A DNA stretch of 64,000 nt from Bacillota bacterium (GTDB taxonomy: Bacteria > Bacillota > Clostridia > Lachnospirales > Lachnospiraceae). Numbering within the stretch: position 1 is the stretch's first letter; each line of letters begins with the position of its first letter. A program made the position numbers and the translations under genes. Below are positions 57,901 through 64,000 of this stretch, piece after piece. The stretch lies in NCBI GenBank assembly GCA_030526045.1, contig JAUNDN010000003.1, positions 1-64,000 of the forward strand, read 5' to 3'. A model generated the notes under the pieces. That model ran no database searches. It was not told the origin of the DNA and saw only the letters and a list, made by a program, of their open reading frames with translations.

Positions 57901-60162
57901 AGTTATATTCAGCTTTCCATCACAATCAGATGCATGTACTCCGACATTCTGCGTATCGAATGCTCCATCCTCTATGACAAGATCCGGATTTTCAGGCTGC
58001 GTGAAAATAACCGCTTCTAATCTATGGCATCCTCTAAATGCCCCTGACTCAATGAGCCCAATTGATTTTGGAATGTAAACTTTTTCAATAAAGCATTTGT
58101 CTGTAAAGCTGGTACCACTTAATATACTAATCCCAATTTTACCAATTTTTTCCGGAATCACAATTTCCTTACATTCCGGTTTAATATCCATCGCAACAAT
58201 TTCTCCGCTTCCATTTACGGTAAACGTATTTTTGTGTTTAGGCGAAATATTCTCTGAGCATTCTACTACTCTCTCGTAAATCTCTTCTCCCAAATGCTTA
58301 TAGGAAATACAGTGATCTATAGCTGTCTGATAGATTTTCCATCCGGTATTTGCCATTCCTTCAAAATAAAAACTCTCAGGATCATTCAGATTGTTTACAA
58401 ACAGATCAATATCACACCCGGTACTCTCCCGCAAGGCATGATTCTCATCCTCTGCATTCGAAGGGTCTAATCCATCTGCAATATCAAGTGTATTATTTCT
58501 GATTGTTATATGTTCGATATTTGTGCAACCTTTAAAGGTATTAATCGGCACCTTGTTCTTAACATACGCCGGTAACCCGTTAGAATCCTGCAAAAACTTC
58601 TCCGAAAACTCAATGCTGGTTAAAGAAGAGCAGTTTTCAAAGGCATGGTACCCAATTGCATTCAGATAATTTGCATTATTTTCGGAAGTCAGATCAAGTA
58701 CCTGTAAGCCTGTACAATTTTGGAACGCATAATCCCCAATCGCATAAACAGAGGTTGGCAAAGTAAAACTAATCAATGAATAATCATTGAAGAATGCTGC
58801 CTTTCCGATAATCTTTACCTGCGAATAGAGTGGAATATAAACTTCGCTCAAGCTGATGCAATTAGCAAAGGCAGAGTTCCCGATAGTGCGAATGTTACCG
58901 CTCTCGTCAAAACTAACTTTTTTGATCTGGCTGCCGTAAAAAGCACAGTCACCTACTCCCTGTAATGTACTTGGAAGTTCCAAATTTGTGACATTGGTAA
59001 GACCTGCAAACACACCCTTTTCAGGATTCGTTTCCGTAACATCTCCCATTATCTTCCATACACCATCGGTAATCTCTTCTACATACTGTTGTCCGATATA
59101 CCAAACCTCCACATCATGAATTCTCTGTTTCTGGGAAGTCGATGCACAAGGCGTAAAGTCACTTATCTTTGACAAGTCAGGCTCCGTATTAGAACCAGAA
59201 TAATAATATAAAGCCGAATCACCTAATGGTTTCCAGGTACTTTCTGTACTGTCAAAGCAAGGCTGAAGTCCATCAATTGTCGATTCTTCGAGCGTGTAGG
59301 TTTGGTTGCTCACGTTTTCCTTCCAGCGGTATTTTGTCACCATCGTCGGGACACCGTCAACCATTTCCTCCTCTTCATAGCTCTCTACACTATAAGTTGT
59401 AATGATAACATTCAGTACTTTTGAAACAGGATCTGTAGAAGTATCAGTCTTCATTATTTCTTCCAGTTTCCTGTAATTGCATGTATCCGTTTCACCGGCA
59501 GGTACGCCGGTTGGAATGATACCGTCAGTCTTTCTGTTCACATATCCCTCTGGAATATCCTTATATTCTGCTGTTGCAGCCTCCGGTTCATACTCATTAT
59601 TGAATACCTTGTAATAACCAACTGTGCCCTCTTTTCTTTGGAATTTGGATAGATAATATAAGAAACTATCATCCATAGAAACCGCACAGAAATTTGTTAC
59701 GGAAGTGTTATAACTGTATTTTTTAAACGCATCTACTTTGCTTTCAATCGTAAGGGTATTATTCTTCACATTGGAAGTATTCGCCCCAAGGATTACAGCA
59801 ACATTGGTTCCGGAACCGTTTTCCGAAGGAACAAATGCGAATCTGTATTGCACCGTATTATTGGCGGTGGAAGTCGTATAAATCGGATATTTATCAATAT
59901 CATCATCTACCTTTGGAACATAGCTTTTCCATTCTTCTACAGCCTCTGTTCCTTTGGGAGTCGTTTCCCATGCTCCCGTTGTACTAATGTTGCTTGTATA
60001 ATTTAAGCATCTTACCCAATTCGCCGGATCGGTATTGCTCGCCTTTGATTCCTGCACTGGAATTACGGCAACCACCAGGGCAGATGCCATAAACAGAGCG
60101 CCCAACGTTTTGCGAATCTGACGCATCATCTTTCTGTTTTTCTTTTTTGTCTTATTTGCCAT
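54937..60162 (-). CDS. Giant sortase-anchored LRR and InlB-repeat surface protein
   Basis: A 1741-aa secreted protein. Signal peptide (1-41, basic start KTKKKNRKMMRQIRK). A unique N-terminal region (about 42-370). LRR_5/BspA-type repeats scattered from about 380 to 1200. Three InlB B-repeat-like domains (about 1209-1274, 1275-1349, 1350-1410; each with an aromatic GW..P..Y/F pattern). A Ser/Gly/Pro linker (1411-1451), a divergent InlB-type domain (1452-1525), a second Gly/Ser linker from 1526. The membrane-proximal ISLYD..HFSP module (1614-1685) is shared with the 895-aa protein. Sorting signal TPKTGD (P1704), IHPKWFL, hydrophobic helix and basic tail. Probable adhesin; ligand unknown. Second gene of the sortase operon. 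Confidence 0.88.
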   Translation of the reverse strand: MANKTKKKNRKMMRQIRKTLGALFMASALVVAVIPVQESKASNTDPANWVRCLNYTSNISTTGAWETTPKGTEAVEEWKSYVPKVDDDIDKYPIYTTSTANNTVQYRFAFVPSENGSGTNVAVILGANTSNVKNNTLTIESKVDAFKKYSYNTSVTNFCAVSMDDSFLYYLSKFQRKEGTVGYYKVFNNEYEPEAATAEYKDIPEGYVNRKTDGIIPTGVPAGETDTCNYRKLEEIMKTDTSTDPVSKVLNVIITTYSVESYEEEEMVDGVPTMVTKYRWKENVSNQTYTLEESTIDGLQPCFDSTESTWKPLGDSALYYYSGSNTEPDLSKISDFTPCASTSQKQRIHDVEVWYIGQQYVEEITDGVWKIMGDVTETNPEKGVFAGLTNVTNLELPSTLQGVGDCAFYGSQIKKVSFDESGNIRTIGNSAFANCISLSEVYIPLYSQVKIIGKAAFFNDYSLISFTLPTSVYAIGDYAFQNCTGLQVLDLTSENNANYLNAIGYHAFENCSSLTSIEFSEKFLQDSNGLPAYVKNKVPINTFKGCTNIEHITIRNNTLDIADGLDPSNAEDENHALRESTGCDIDLFVNNLNDPESFYFEGMANTGWKIYQTAIDHCISYKHLGEEIYERVVECSENISPKHKNTFTVNGSGEIVAMDIKPECKEIVIPEKIGKIGISILSGTSFTDKCFIEKVYIPKSIGLIESGAFRGCHRLEAVIFTQPENPDLVIEDGAFDTQNVGVHASDCDGKLNITPFLSFTGTISDTSAPFQYAMNPSNNINVGTQTLDTYIYFYSGWPTNLTVKYNPETDKNTLIDCPVYDDLSNIENKHITVVVDRATNATQDYYIPYLTSENISAARSAVNNYQDYKRDPEHVDKPTEDEYSIINSALNVVLPAGVEAIQTGLFSNLDTEGKKVDVSKTANKMLQTITMNTVEEIEPYAFADCINDNLSTDKFSAGLTGVYQNPAGCVSIGNYAFRNCTSLTDVSIASTVNDFGIRPFMGCDNLNYVNFYDSLYYTCSDAAIIFELDGSGNKSKIMECLECRGKSFGNAKVGPSELAGITDMAEEAFMDCDGIGQVDLKESSLSKISERAFALTDQLGSVLLPETCKSIGRGAFWNTSMYYIEVPHTVTLVQPEAFANVETTDEYQEVPCQNDQYIEYQSNGDPEYKDQTKGHKTITAYCVEDSAMDTYADDYYYINPEFYRPTIYHTVYFWDTFFSSTDPDLIETQQVADGEDAIPPEFPSHSGVTATAWTPNYTSVVRDQDVTTVYTDTMHKVWFQYTDTTDPDNPKIVKLTEEQLVEHGKSATPPATEPYNEGYVFTGWTPDYRNIYDDGAIIAVFKSATADDRHKVTFYGHDGSVVASYKVDDGGSVTPPAGPARSGYTFVGWVPGDFSNITSDITSVATYEKISNSGSGGSGSGGSGSSSGSGSSSSSKASPSPSPTTNSADSVKKYTVSVSGGSGSGSYAAGAIVAINAFDRGTGQKFDKWTTSTAGVGFANAEAVSTTFTMPAANVAITATYKTDNGSSSGGSGSGGTGGSGGSSSGQNNNTGTTVEVTKPGISNTNLAGATVSGATDNFVVKVTEDQSATNAVVAALQAKYGDISRIKYLPMDISLYDSTGRTKIADTSGITVNLTLPLPDDLAQYAGNNKVAAVSNGALEDLNARFTTVDGVPCVNFTATHFSPYVIYVDTANLTEGTIDATPKTGDPIHPKWFLALGLACISMILFFKKDKAVVKAKTA

Positions 60163-60182
60163 TTTGTAACACTCCTTTAGGG

Positions 60183-61394
60183 TTACTTTATTCTCTTTGC
60201 AACTACTACAAATCTTCCGTCATCCTGAGAGTAATCACAGGTTGACAGGGTCAGAATTCGATCCCCGAAGCTTGCCGTTACTTCAGTATCATACAGGCTC
60301 ACAGCCTCCATTTCCTTCATGTAGGAATTGAATTCCTCTTCCGAATTTGCTTCTATAAATTGATAATACTTAAAAACAATATCATTCTCATTGTACACCT
60401 TGGAACGGAACACATACATCACCTGATAGGTTCCCTTCTCATAAATGGTATCAAATTGTATTATTGAATGCTTCTCTGCATAAGATTCCTTCGCATATTT
60501 CTGAAGGCCTCCGAACATCTGCCCTGACTTCATATGATGCCCGTATATAATCAAATTTGTGGACTGTGGAAAGGCGTTACAATCACAATCCAGAAACAGA
60601 CTTCCGTTCTTGTCATATTCCTGATTATAGTTGTGATCCAGATAGTACTCATTGTCACTAGTCTGCATTACAGGGTAATCTATTAATGTATCGTCAATTT
60701 TAAGCCATCCGATTAGCTTTTTATTCTTTTGATACAAAGTTTTATACTCGTCCAGCACATCGGGCAGTTTCACAGATTCTTTATGTATGGAAAAGCCGCT
60801 TTTCTTCTGTGCATCCGAAAGCACATCGCTCCCCTTCAGCTCTGCCAGCTGGCTGTACTCCGCATTGGTACGGGCACTGTAAAAATAATATACACCAAAA
60901 TATCCAAAGCTCAATGTCGCAACGATGGATGCCAGGATTACAATGATCCTTCGTTTCTTTTCCTGTCTTTTTAGTTCCCCAAGAATCTGCTCCTGCATAT
61001 TCCTGTCATAATCTTCCAGTTTCCCATATGTTTTCTTTTTATTAATCTTTTCTTTCTTAACCTTGGCAGGCTTCCGTGCAGTACTTTCCTTAGCTGTTTT
61101 GCTCTTGCGATTCTTCTTATCTGCTATATTTCCTGCATTTTCAGCAGTAATTCCCTGTTTCTTTAACTTTTTTATTCTTTCAAAGATTTCATCATCAAAG
61201 TCATTTCCGATAACCGTTTCAAAACGATATTTCCCGCTTTGCATTTCCTTGAACAGCTCAAACAATTGCTTGGGGTTATCTAATTCTGTCTCTGACTTAA
61301 TAAAATCTATCTTTTTCTGATCGCGTAATGCAGCTTCATAGTCTGCCTGAGTGCGGAAGCGCCTCCCGGCAACTGTCAGCTCATTTGCCGTCAT
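60183..61394 (-). CDS. Class B sortase with long cytoplasmic extension
   Basis: Transpeptidase expected to anchor the two downstream surface proteins to peptidoglycan. 403 aa: residues 1-148 are cytoplasmic and charged (KKNRKSKTAKESTARKP region), one transmembrane helix (about 149-171), and an extracellular sortase fold with H286 in LIIYGHHM, nucleophile C386 in TLSTCDY and R394 in DGRFVVV. The LDHNYNQEYDKNGSLFLD segment is typical of class B. Family members are usually 220-290 aa, so the N-terminal extension is extra. First gene of a three-gene unit with 20- and 17-base gaps. Confidence 0.92.
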   Translation of the reverse strand: MTANELTVAGRRFRTQADYEAALRDQKKIDFIKSETELDNPKQLFELFKEMQSGKYRFETVIGNDFDDEIFERIKKLKKQGITAENAGNIADKKNRKSKTAKESTARKPAKVKKEKINKKKTYGKLEDYDRNMQEQILGELKRQEKKRRIIVILASIVATLSFGYFGVYYFYSARTNAEYSQLAELKGSDVLSDAQKKSGFSIHKESVKLPDVLDEYKTLYQKNKKLIGWLKIDDTLIDYPVMQTSDNEYYLDHNYNQEYDKNGSLFLDCDCNAFPQSTNLIIYGHHMKSGQMFGGLQKYAKESYAEKHSIIQFDTIYEKGTYQVMYVFRSKVYNENDIVFKYYQFIEANSEEEFNSYMKEMEAVSLYDTEVTASFGDRILTLSTCDYSQDDGRFVVVAKRIK

Positions 61395-61426
61395 GACACA
61401 CTTCTCCTTTTATCACATATATTTCT

Positions 61427-61454
61427 ATTTTACTATTTCTTGAGATTTATTCAA
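61427..61454 (-). promoter_or_regulatory. Candidate promoter of the sortase operon
   Basis: Minus strand TTGAAT (61449-61454), 16 bases, TAAAAT (61427-61432), 33 bases before the sortase ATG. The boxes are imperfect. A TTGACA slightly upstream lacks a good -10. Confidence 0.4.
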
Positions 61455-61521
61455 GCACTTTGTCAAAATATAGGATTATTATAGAATTATTTTCGTCGCT
61501 CATAACATTCATAATTTTCAT

Positions 61522-61554
61522 AAAAAAGCAGGGGCTGTATGATACAACCCCCGC
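61522..61554 (-). terminator. Rho-independent terminator after the Rpn-type gene
   Basis: GCAGGGGCTGTAT (61528-61540) pairs with ATACAACCCCCGC (61542-61554) with two mismatches, followed on the minus strand by TTTTTT. Confidence 0.85.
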
Positions 61555-61569
61555 TCTTATATAATGCAT

Positions 61570-62517
61570 TTAATTCTCCGATTTATCCTTATGCAGCGCA
61601 TCATAAATCAAATCACAATCATATTCCGGTGCATATTTCTCCGCTACCCTGCATACATTCTGTACTCTTTCCAAATCCTCTTCCAGTTCCTTAGCAATAG
61701 TTTGTGGGTCAGTTGCTTTTTTCAGTTTGCGGCAAATAATATTAATCAACATTTTCTCCTCACCCTCGGCTTTGCCCAACATTTTTCCTTCAATCATTCC
61801 TATAGTTTTTCCCTCAGTTATTCCATCCTGTCTTGCATATGCCACTTCTTCCCAGCGCTGCATATATTTCACTCCCATCTTCTCAGACAATCGAATCTTC
61901 TTCACATTTTTATGAATAAGTTTAATTCTTTTGCTTTGCGTTTTCTGAGCAATCTCATCTGTAGACTTTGTAATATATTCCATAAAATCTAGAAATTCCT
62001 GTGAAAAGTCTTCCTGATTAGTTCCCTTGGTATTGATAAAAATTCGTACCGCTCCATCTCCCAGTTTTAAATCCGGACATTCCCGACATGTTCCCTCAAA
62101 GGTATAGCGAAACAATCCCCTACCAAATATATCAAAAGGTGCCACAAGAACAAAACACGTATCATTTAGAAGATTAAAATCCGTACTTCCCGGCTCCAGT
62201 AGTGAAACATCCAACTGAGCCTGGTAATAACGGCTTCGCTTTTCCAGATTCATTGTGTTTCTCTTCTGCATCTCTGTATAATAGACTTTCTTTTCCATGT
62301 CCAAGCTTACTACATCAAGCCTGACCTGACGTAGTTCAGGAGAAATCCGAAGTTCCTTTTCAGTCTCAGGTCTGCTAAGCAATTCGATTTCTTTCTCTAG
62401 CAAAATGCTGACCGCCGCCTGATACGCTTCCGTATTCTCCATTGTCTCATCAAATAAAAAGCGGTCAACCAGATTTAATTCTTCAAGCTTTGCTACTACA
62501 TTGTTTGTGTTTGCCAT
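61570..62517 (-). CDS. Rpn-type PD-(D/E)XK nuclease / transposase-family protein
   Basis: A 315-aa protein of the family annotated as PD-(D/E)XK nuclease family transposase, related to recombination-promoting nuclease RpnA. Core motif: D in VRLDVVSLDMEKKVYY and E-M-Q in YTEMQKRN (about 80-105), then ITNDTCFVLV-like strands and a C-terminal Gly/Lys-rich segment with GKTIGMIEGKMLGKAEGEE repeats. Such genes are abundant in Lachnospiraceae. No terminal inverted repeats or IS ends were seen. The start at 62517 is backed by AAAGGAGG seven bases upstream. Confidence 0.85.
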   Translation of the reverse strand: MANTNNVVAKLEELNLVDRFLFDETMENTEAYQAAVSILLEKEIELLSRPETEKELRISPELRQVRLDVVSLDMEKKVYYTEMQKRNTMNLEKRSRYYQAQLDVSLLEPGSTDFNLLNDTCFVLVAPFDIFGRGLFRYTFEGTCRECPDLKLGDGAVRIFINTKGTNQEDFSQEFLDFMEYITKSTDEIAQKTQSKRIKLIHKNVKKIRLSEKMGVKYMQRWEEVAYARQDGITEGKTIGMIEGKMLGKAEGEEKMLINIICRKLKKATDPQTIAKELEEDLERVQNVCRVAEKYAPEYDCDLIYDALHKDKSEN

Positions 62518-62535
62518 ATGCGTTCCTCCTTTGTA

Positions 62536-62580
62536 CAGGAAACACAGATATGGCATGTTATTCCGATTTCCTGTTTCCTG
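62536..62580. repeat. Inverted repeat in the leader of the Rpn-type gene
   Basis: CAGGAAACA (62536-62544) and TGTTTCCTG (62572-62580) form a perfect 9-bp dyad with a 27-base loop, 19 bases upstream of the Rpn start. The rest of the 314-base gap 62518-62831 shows no gene; only this dyad and the promoter-like site before the Cys-rich gene stand out. Confidence 0.6.
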
Positions 62581-62771
62581 CTGTATTCATGTTATTGGGT
62601 ATCAAAAGCAGGATTTCAAGAATGGAGAACAGATTGTTCTGTCAGATACAGCTATGCTGCCGATCAGGCTCTCGCCTGTAGAAATCTAGTGCTTTGAAAT
62701 GATTATATCATTACTTTTTTTACAATTCAACGATAATTATACATTTTTAAATAATTTTCAAATAACCTGTA

Positions 62772-62800
62772 AACACATACAAGCCATACCACATATGATA
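62772..62800 (+). promoter_or_regulatory. Candidate sigma-K-type promoter of the Cys-rich gene
   Basis: CATATGATA (62792-62800) fits the sigma-K -10 consensus CATAnnnTA, and AACA (62772-62775) fits the short -35 (mACm) with 16 bases between. No convincing sigma-A pair is seen. These motifs are short and chance matches are possible. Confidence 0.3.
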
Positions 62801-62831
62801 AAGCATAAACAAAAACCTTTTGGAGGCAATT

Positions 62832-63065
62832 ATGAGTGATTTAACAGCTACAGGATGTGGATGCGGTACCGCTTCTGCTAACAACGGATGCGGATGCAAT
62901 TCTTTCATCTGGATTATCATTTTACTTTTCTTATGCGGCGGATGTGATAACGGCTGTGGTTTCGGCATGAGAAATTCCGATTGTGGATGCGGATGCGACA
63001 GCATTATCATCATCCTGATCCTTCTCTTCTGCTGCAACGGCAACTCCTGCGGATGCGGATGCTAA
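62832..63065 (+). CDS. Chorion-class high-cysteine small protein (HCB13-like)
   Basis: A 77-aa protein with 15 cysteines, nearly all in CGC or CGCG clusters. Two short hydrophobic segments (FIWIIILLFL and IIIILILLF) each follow a GCGC(N/D)S motif, so the protein looks like an internal duplication. It resembles the small Clostridia proteins annotated as chorion class high-cysteine protein 13, whose function is unknown. The start at 62832 has GGAGG six bases upstream; a TTG at 62820 is in frame but forms part of the leader. A terminator follows. A spore-surface or metal role is conjecture. Confidence 0.8.
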   Translation: MSDLTATGCGCGTASANNGCGCNSFIWIIILLFLCGGCDNGCGFGMRNSDCGCGCDSIIIILILLFCCNGNSCGCGC

Positions 63066-63101
63066 TCTCCGTTCCCTTTTCTTTTCACCATGTCTGAAAA
63101 G

Positions 63102-63126
63102 TAGGCTCTGAAAAGAGCCTATTTTT
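63102..63126 (+). terminator. Rho-independent terminator after the Cys-rich gene
   Basis: Perfect 8-bp stem TAGGCTCT / AGAGCCTA with a GAAA tetraloop, followed by TTTTT. Confidence 0.92.
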
Positions 63127-63183
63127 CTGCATATCGGTCAAAACGCAAACATAAAATATTTAAACCGGTCAAAAGGAGCAGCC

Positions 63184-63717
63184 ATGGGGTCAGATGAACA
63201 CAATAAGGTAATAGCCTTTGATACTCTTTTCAGCACCAACCACATTCAAATGCTGAAGGTTATGCTTCCTTATCTGGATAATCAAACGCAAAAATTCATG
63301 GCTATCTATATTAAATTTCTGGAATTAAATTATACCATTGATTTTTATAGGAGAAATCCCTATCCTGTATGCGGCTGCATGGAAAAAGAACCGAGTTTTG
63401 ACCTAGCAAAAATGTGTTCGGAGCTTTGTCCCTACTGTACTGCCGAAGAAAAAAAGCAGATTGAACAAATGCGAAACATTTTCCAAGGTATTGAAATGTA
63501 CAAGGAAATGGCAAAGACCATGGAACAGGTGAAAGACTTCATGCCGGACATGGGTTCCTTCTCCGGTTTCCCGTTCGGCAACACAGCCTCTTCCTCAGAG
63601 AGCGATTCTTCTTCCGGTTCCGGTGGCTTTGATATGATGAATCTGCTAATGAATATGCTCTCTCCCGAGCAAAAGCAAATGTTTGATATGTTTGGAGGTA
63701 ATCAACATGACGAATGA
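63184..63717 (+). CDS. Uncharacterised protein, Met/Ser-rich C-terminus
   Basis: A 177-aa soluble protein. N-terminal helical region (about 1-60: IQMLKVMLPYLDNQTQKFMAIYIKFLELNY), a central cysteine group (CGC near 61-63, C78, C82, C85), a helix to about 125, then a Ser/Gly/Phe/Met-rich tail (SSSESDSSSGSGGFDMMNLLMNMLS...QKQMFDMFGG). AAAAGGAGCAGCC precedes the ATG. It overlaps the next gene by 11 bases and so is co-translated with it. I do not recognise the family. The tail resembles flexible, methionine-rich assembly segments. Confidence 0.7.
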   Translation: MGSDEHNKVIAFDTLFSTNHIQMLKVMLPYLDNQTQKFMAIYIKFLELNYTIDFYRRNPYPVCGCMEKEPSFDLAKMCSELCPYCTAEEKKQIEQMRNIFQGIEMYKEMAKTMEQVKDFMPDMGSFSGFPFGNTASSSESDSSSGSGGFDMMNLLMNMLSPEQKQMFDMFGGNQHDE

Positions 63718-63976
63718 TTGGATGAAGGATGAATCCTTAAAGGACATTGAACCCTATAAGCTTGAATTTCTGCAGGCACTTATATTTGAAAGCAGTAACC
63801 TCAAAAAAGATCAGCTCATGCCCTTCTTTATGGCTGTGATGAAAAAGGGGCAGGAAAAGAAGGTGAGCTTCTCCGATGAAGAGATCAACGCTATCGTTGC
63901 CGTACTTAAGAAACACGCTACACCCGAAGAAATCGGAAAGATTGAGAAAATAATGGCTATGCGCGCAAAGAGATAA
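63707..63976 (+). CDS. Uncharacterised small helical protein
   Basis: An 89-aa soluble protein, predicted all helical: a Leu/Lys-rich stretch (YKLEFLQALIFESSNLKKDQLMPF-like helices) then SFSDEEINAIVAVLKKHATPEEIGKIEKI. No known motif. GGAGG eight bases before ATG 63707 fixes the start, within the end of the preceding gene. Pairing with that gene suggests a shared complex. Function unknown. Confidence 0.75.
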   Translation: MTNDWMKDESLKDIEPYKLEFLQALIFESSNLKKDQLMPFFMAVMKKGQEKKVSFSDEEINAIVAVLKKHATPEEIGKIEKIMAMRAKR

Positions 63977-63985
63977 AAAAGGAGC

Positions 63986-64000
63986 ATGGAATATTTCCGC
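63986..64000 (+). CDS. Start of a further gene, cut by the window edge
   Basis: ATGGAATATTTCCGC follows AAAAAAGGAGC, nine bases after the preceding stop codon, in the same direction. Only five codons (MEYFR) are visible. The one-base gap between ribosome site and ATG is short, so the true start may lie further on. Confidence 0.3.

Noticed and set aside
62442..62681. Plus-strand frame across the Rpn leader as a truncated gene
   Set aside because: It overlaps the Rpn coding region antisense, and no protein family is recognisable.

Overview
The window looks like a chromosomal segment of a low-to-moderate GC, Gram-positive, obligately fermentative Clostridia, most likely Lachnospiraceae. The evidence is gene content: sporulation-lineage genes (yqfC, yqfD, a BofC-like protein, a SpoVB-type flippase, tepA next to ftsK/spoIIIE), the redox repressor rex, the electron-bifurcating transhydrogenase pair nfnAB, a Re-type citrate synthase beside an NADP isocitrate dehydrogenase, a PD-(D/E)XK Rpn-type protein and a chorion-class high-cysteine small protein. 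The species cannot be fixed from sequence reading alone. No rRNA, tRNA, CRISPR array, phage or complete insertion sequence was seen. Most genes lie on the minus strand in long, tightly packed transcription units.

Layout. 1-3.9 kb: leuB, yajC, tgt and a VanY-type D,D-carboxypeptidase (minus). 4.07-5.17 kb: aroC (plus), meeting a lactonase-family beta-propeller gene tail to tail. 6.4-10.8 kb: a plus-strand polyamine uptake operon, XRE-cupin regulator followed by potABCD, closed by a perfect 21-bp terminator stem. 11-40.7 kb: a long minus-strand array holding proA, 5-formyl-THF cyclo-ligase, two flavoproteins, a BofC-like protein, a flippase, ybeY / degenerate PgpH-like HD protein / phoH, yqfD-yqfC, pyrimidine nucleoside phosphorylase, rlmH, two uncharacterised anchored proteins, nfnBA, folD, fhs, ftsK, tepA, a membrane protein, metY, yebC and a CNNM/CBS protein. 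40.7-45.3 kb: mazF (no antitoxin visible), alr, nnr, a coiled-coil protein and rex. 45.4-47.3 kb: an ABC-F ATPase, divergent from rex across a shared palindrome.

47.3-47.8 kb: the only gene-free stretch above 400 bases. It is almost entirely a ~490-bp imperfect long inverted repeat. Its apical loop shares 21 identical bases (opposite orientation) with the loop of the potD/proA terminator. 47.8-51.2 kb: Re-citrate synthase, a GntR/FCD regulator and isocitrate dehydrogenase as one minus-strand operon. Its promoter -10 box sits inside a perfect 12-bp palindrome, and the genes suggest 2-oxoglutarate/glutamate synthesis by the oxidative branch.

51.2-61.4 kb: a cell-surface locus. It holds a class B sortase with a long cytoplasmic extension, two very large leucine-rich-repeat surface proteins (1741 and 895 aa) ending in nearly the same sorting signal (TP[K/D]TGD..IHPKWFL), and a compact subtilisin-like protease. 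61.5-64 kb: an Rpn-type nuclease/transposase-family gene, then a plus-strand group of small uncharacterised genes headed by a 77-residue, 15-cysteine protein. The best candidates for undescribed biology are the giant hairpin with its shared loop, the sortase/LRR locus, the catalytically broken HD protein and the small-gene cluster at the right edge.
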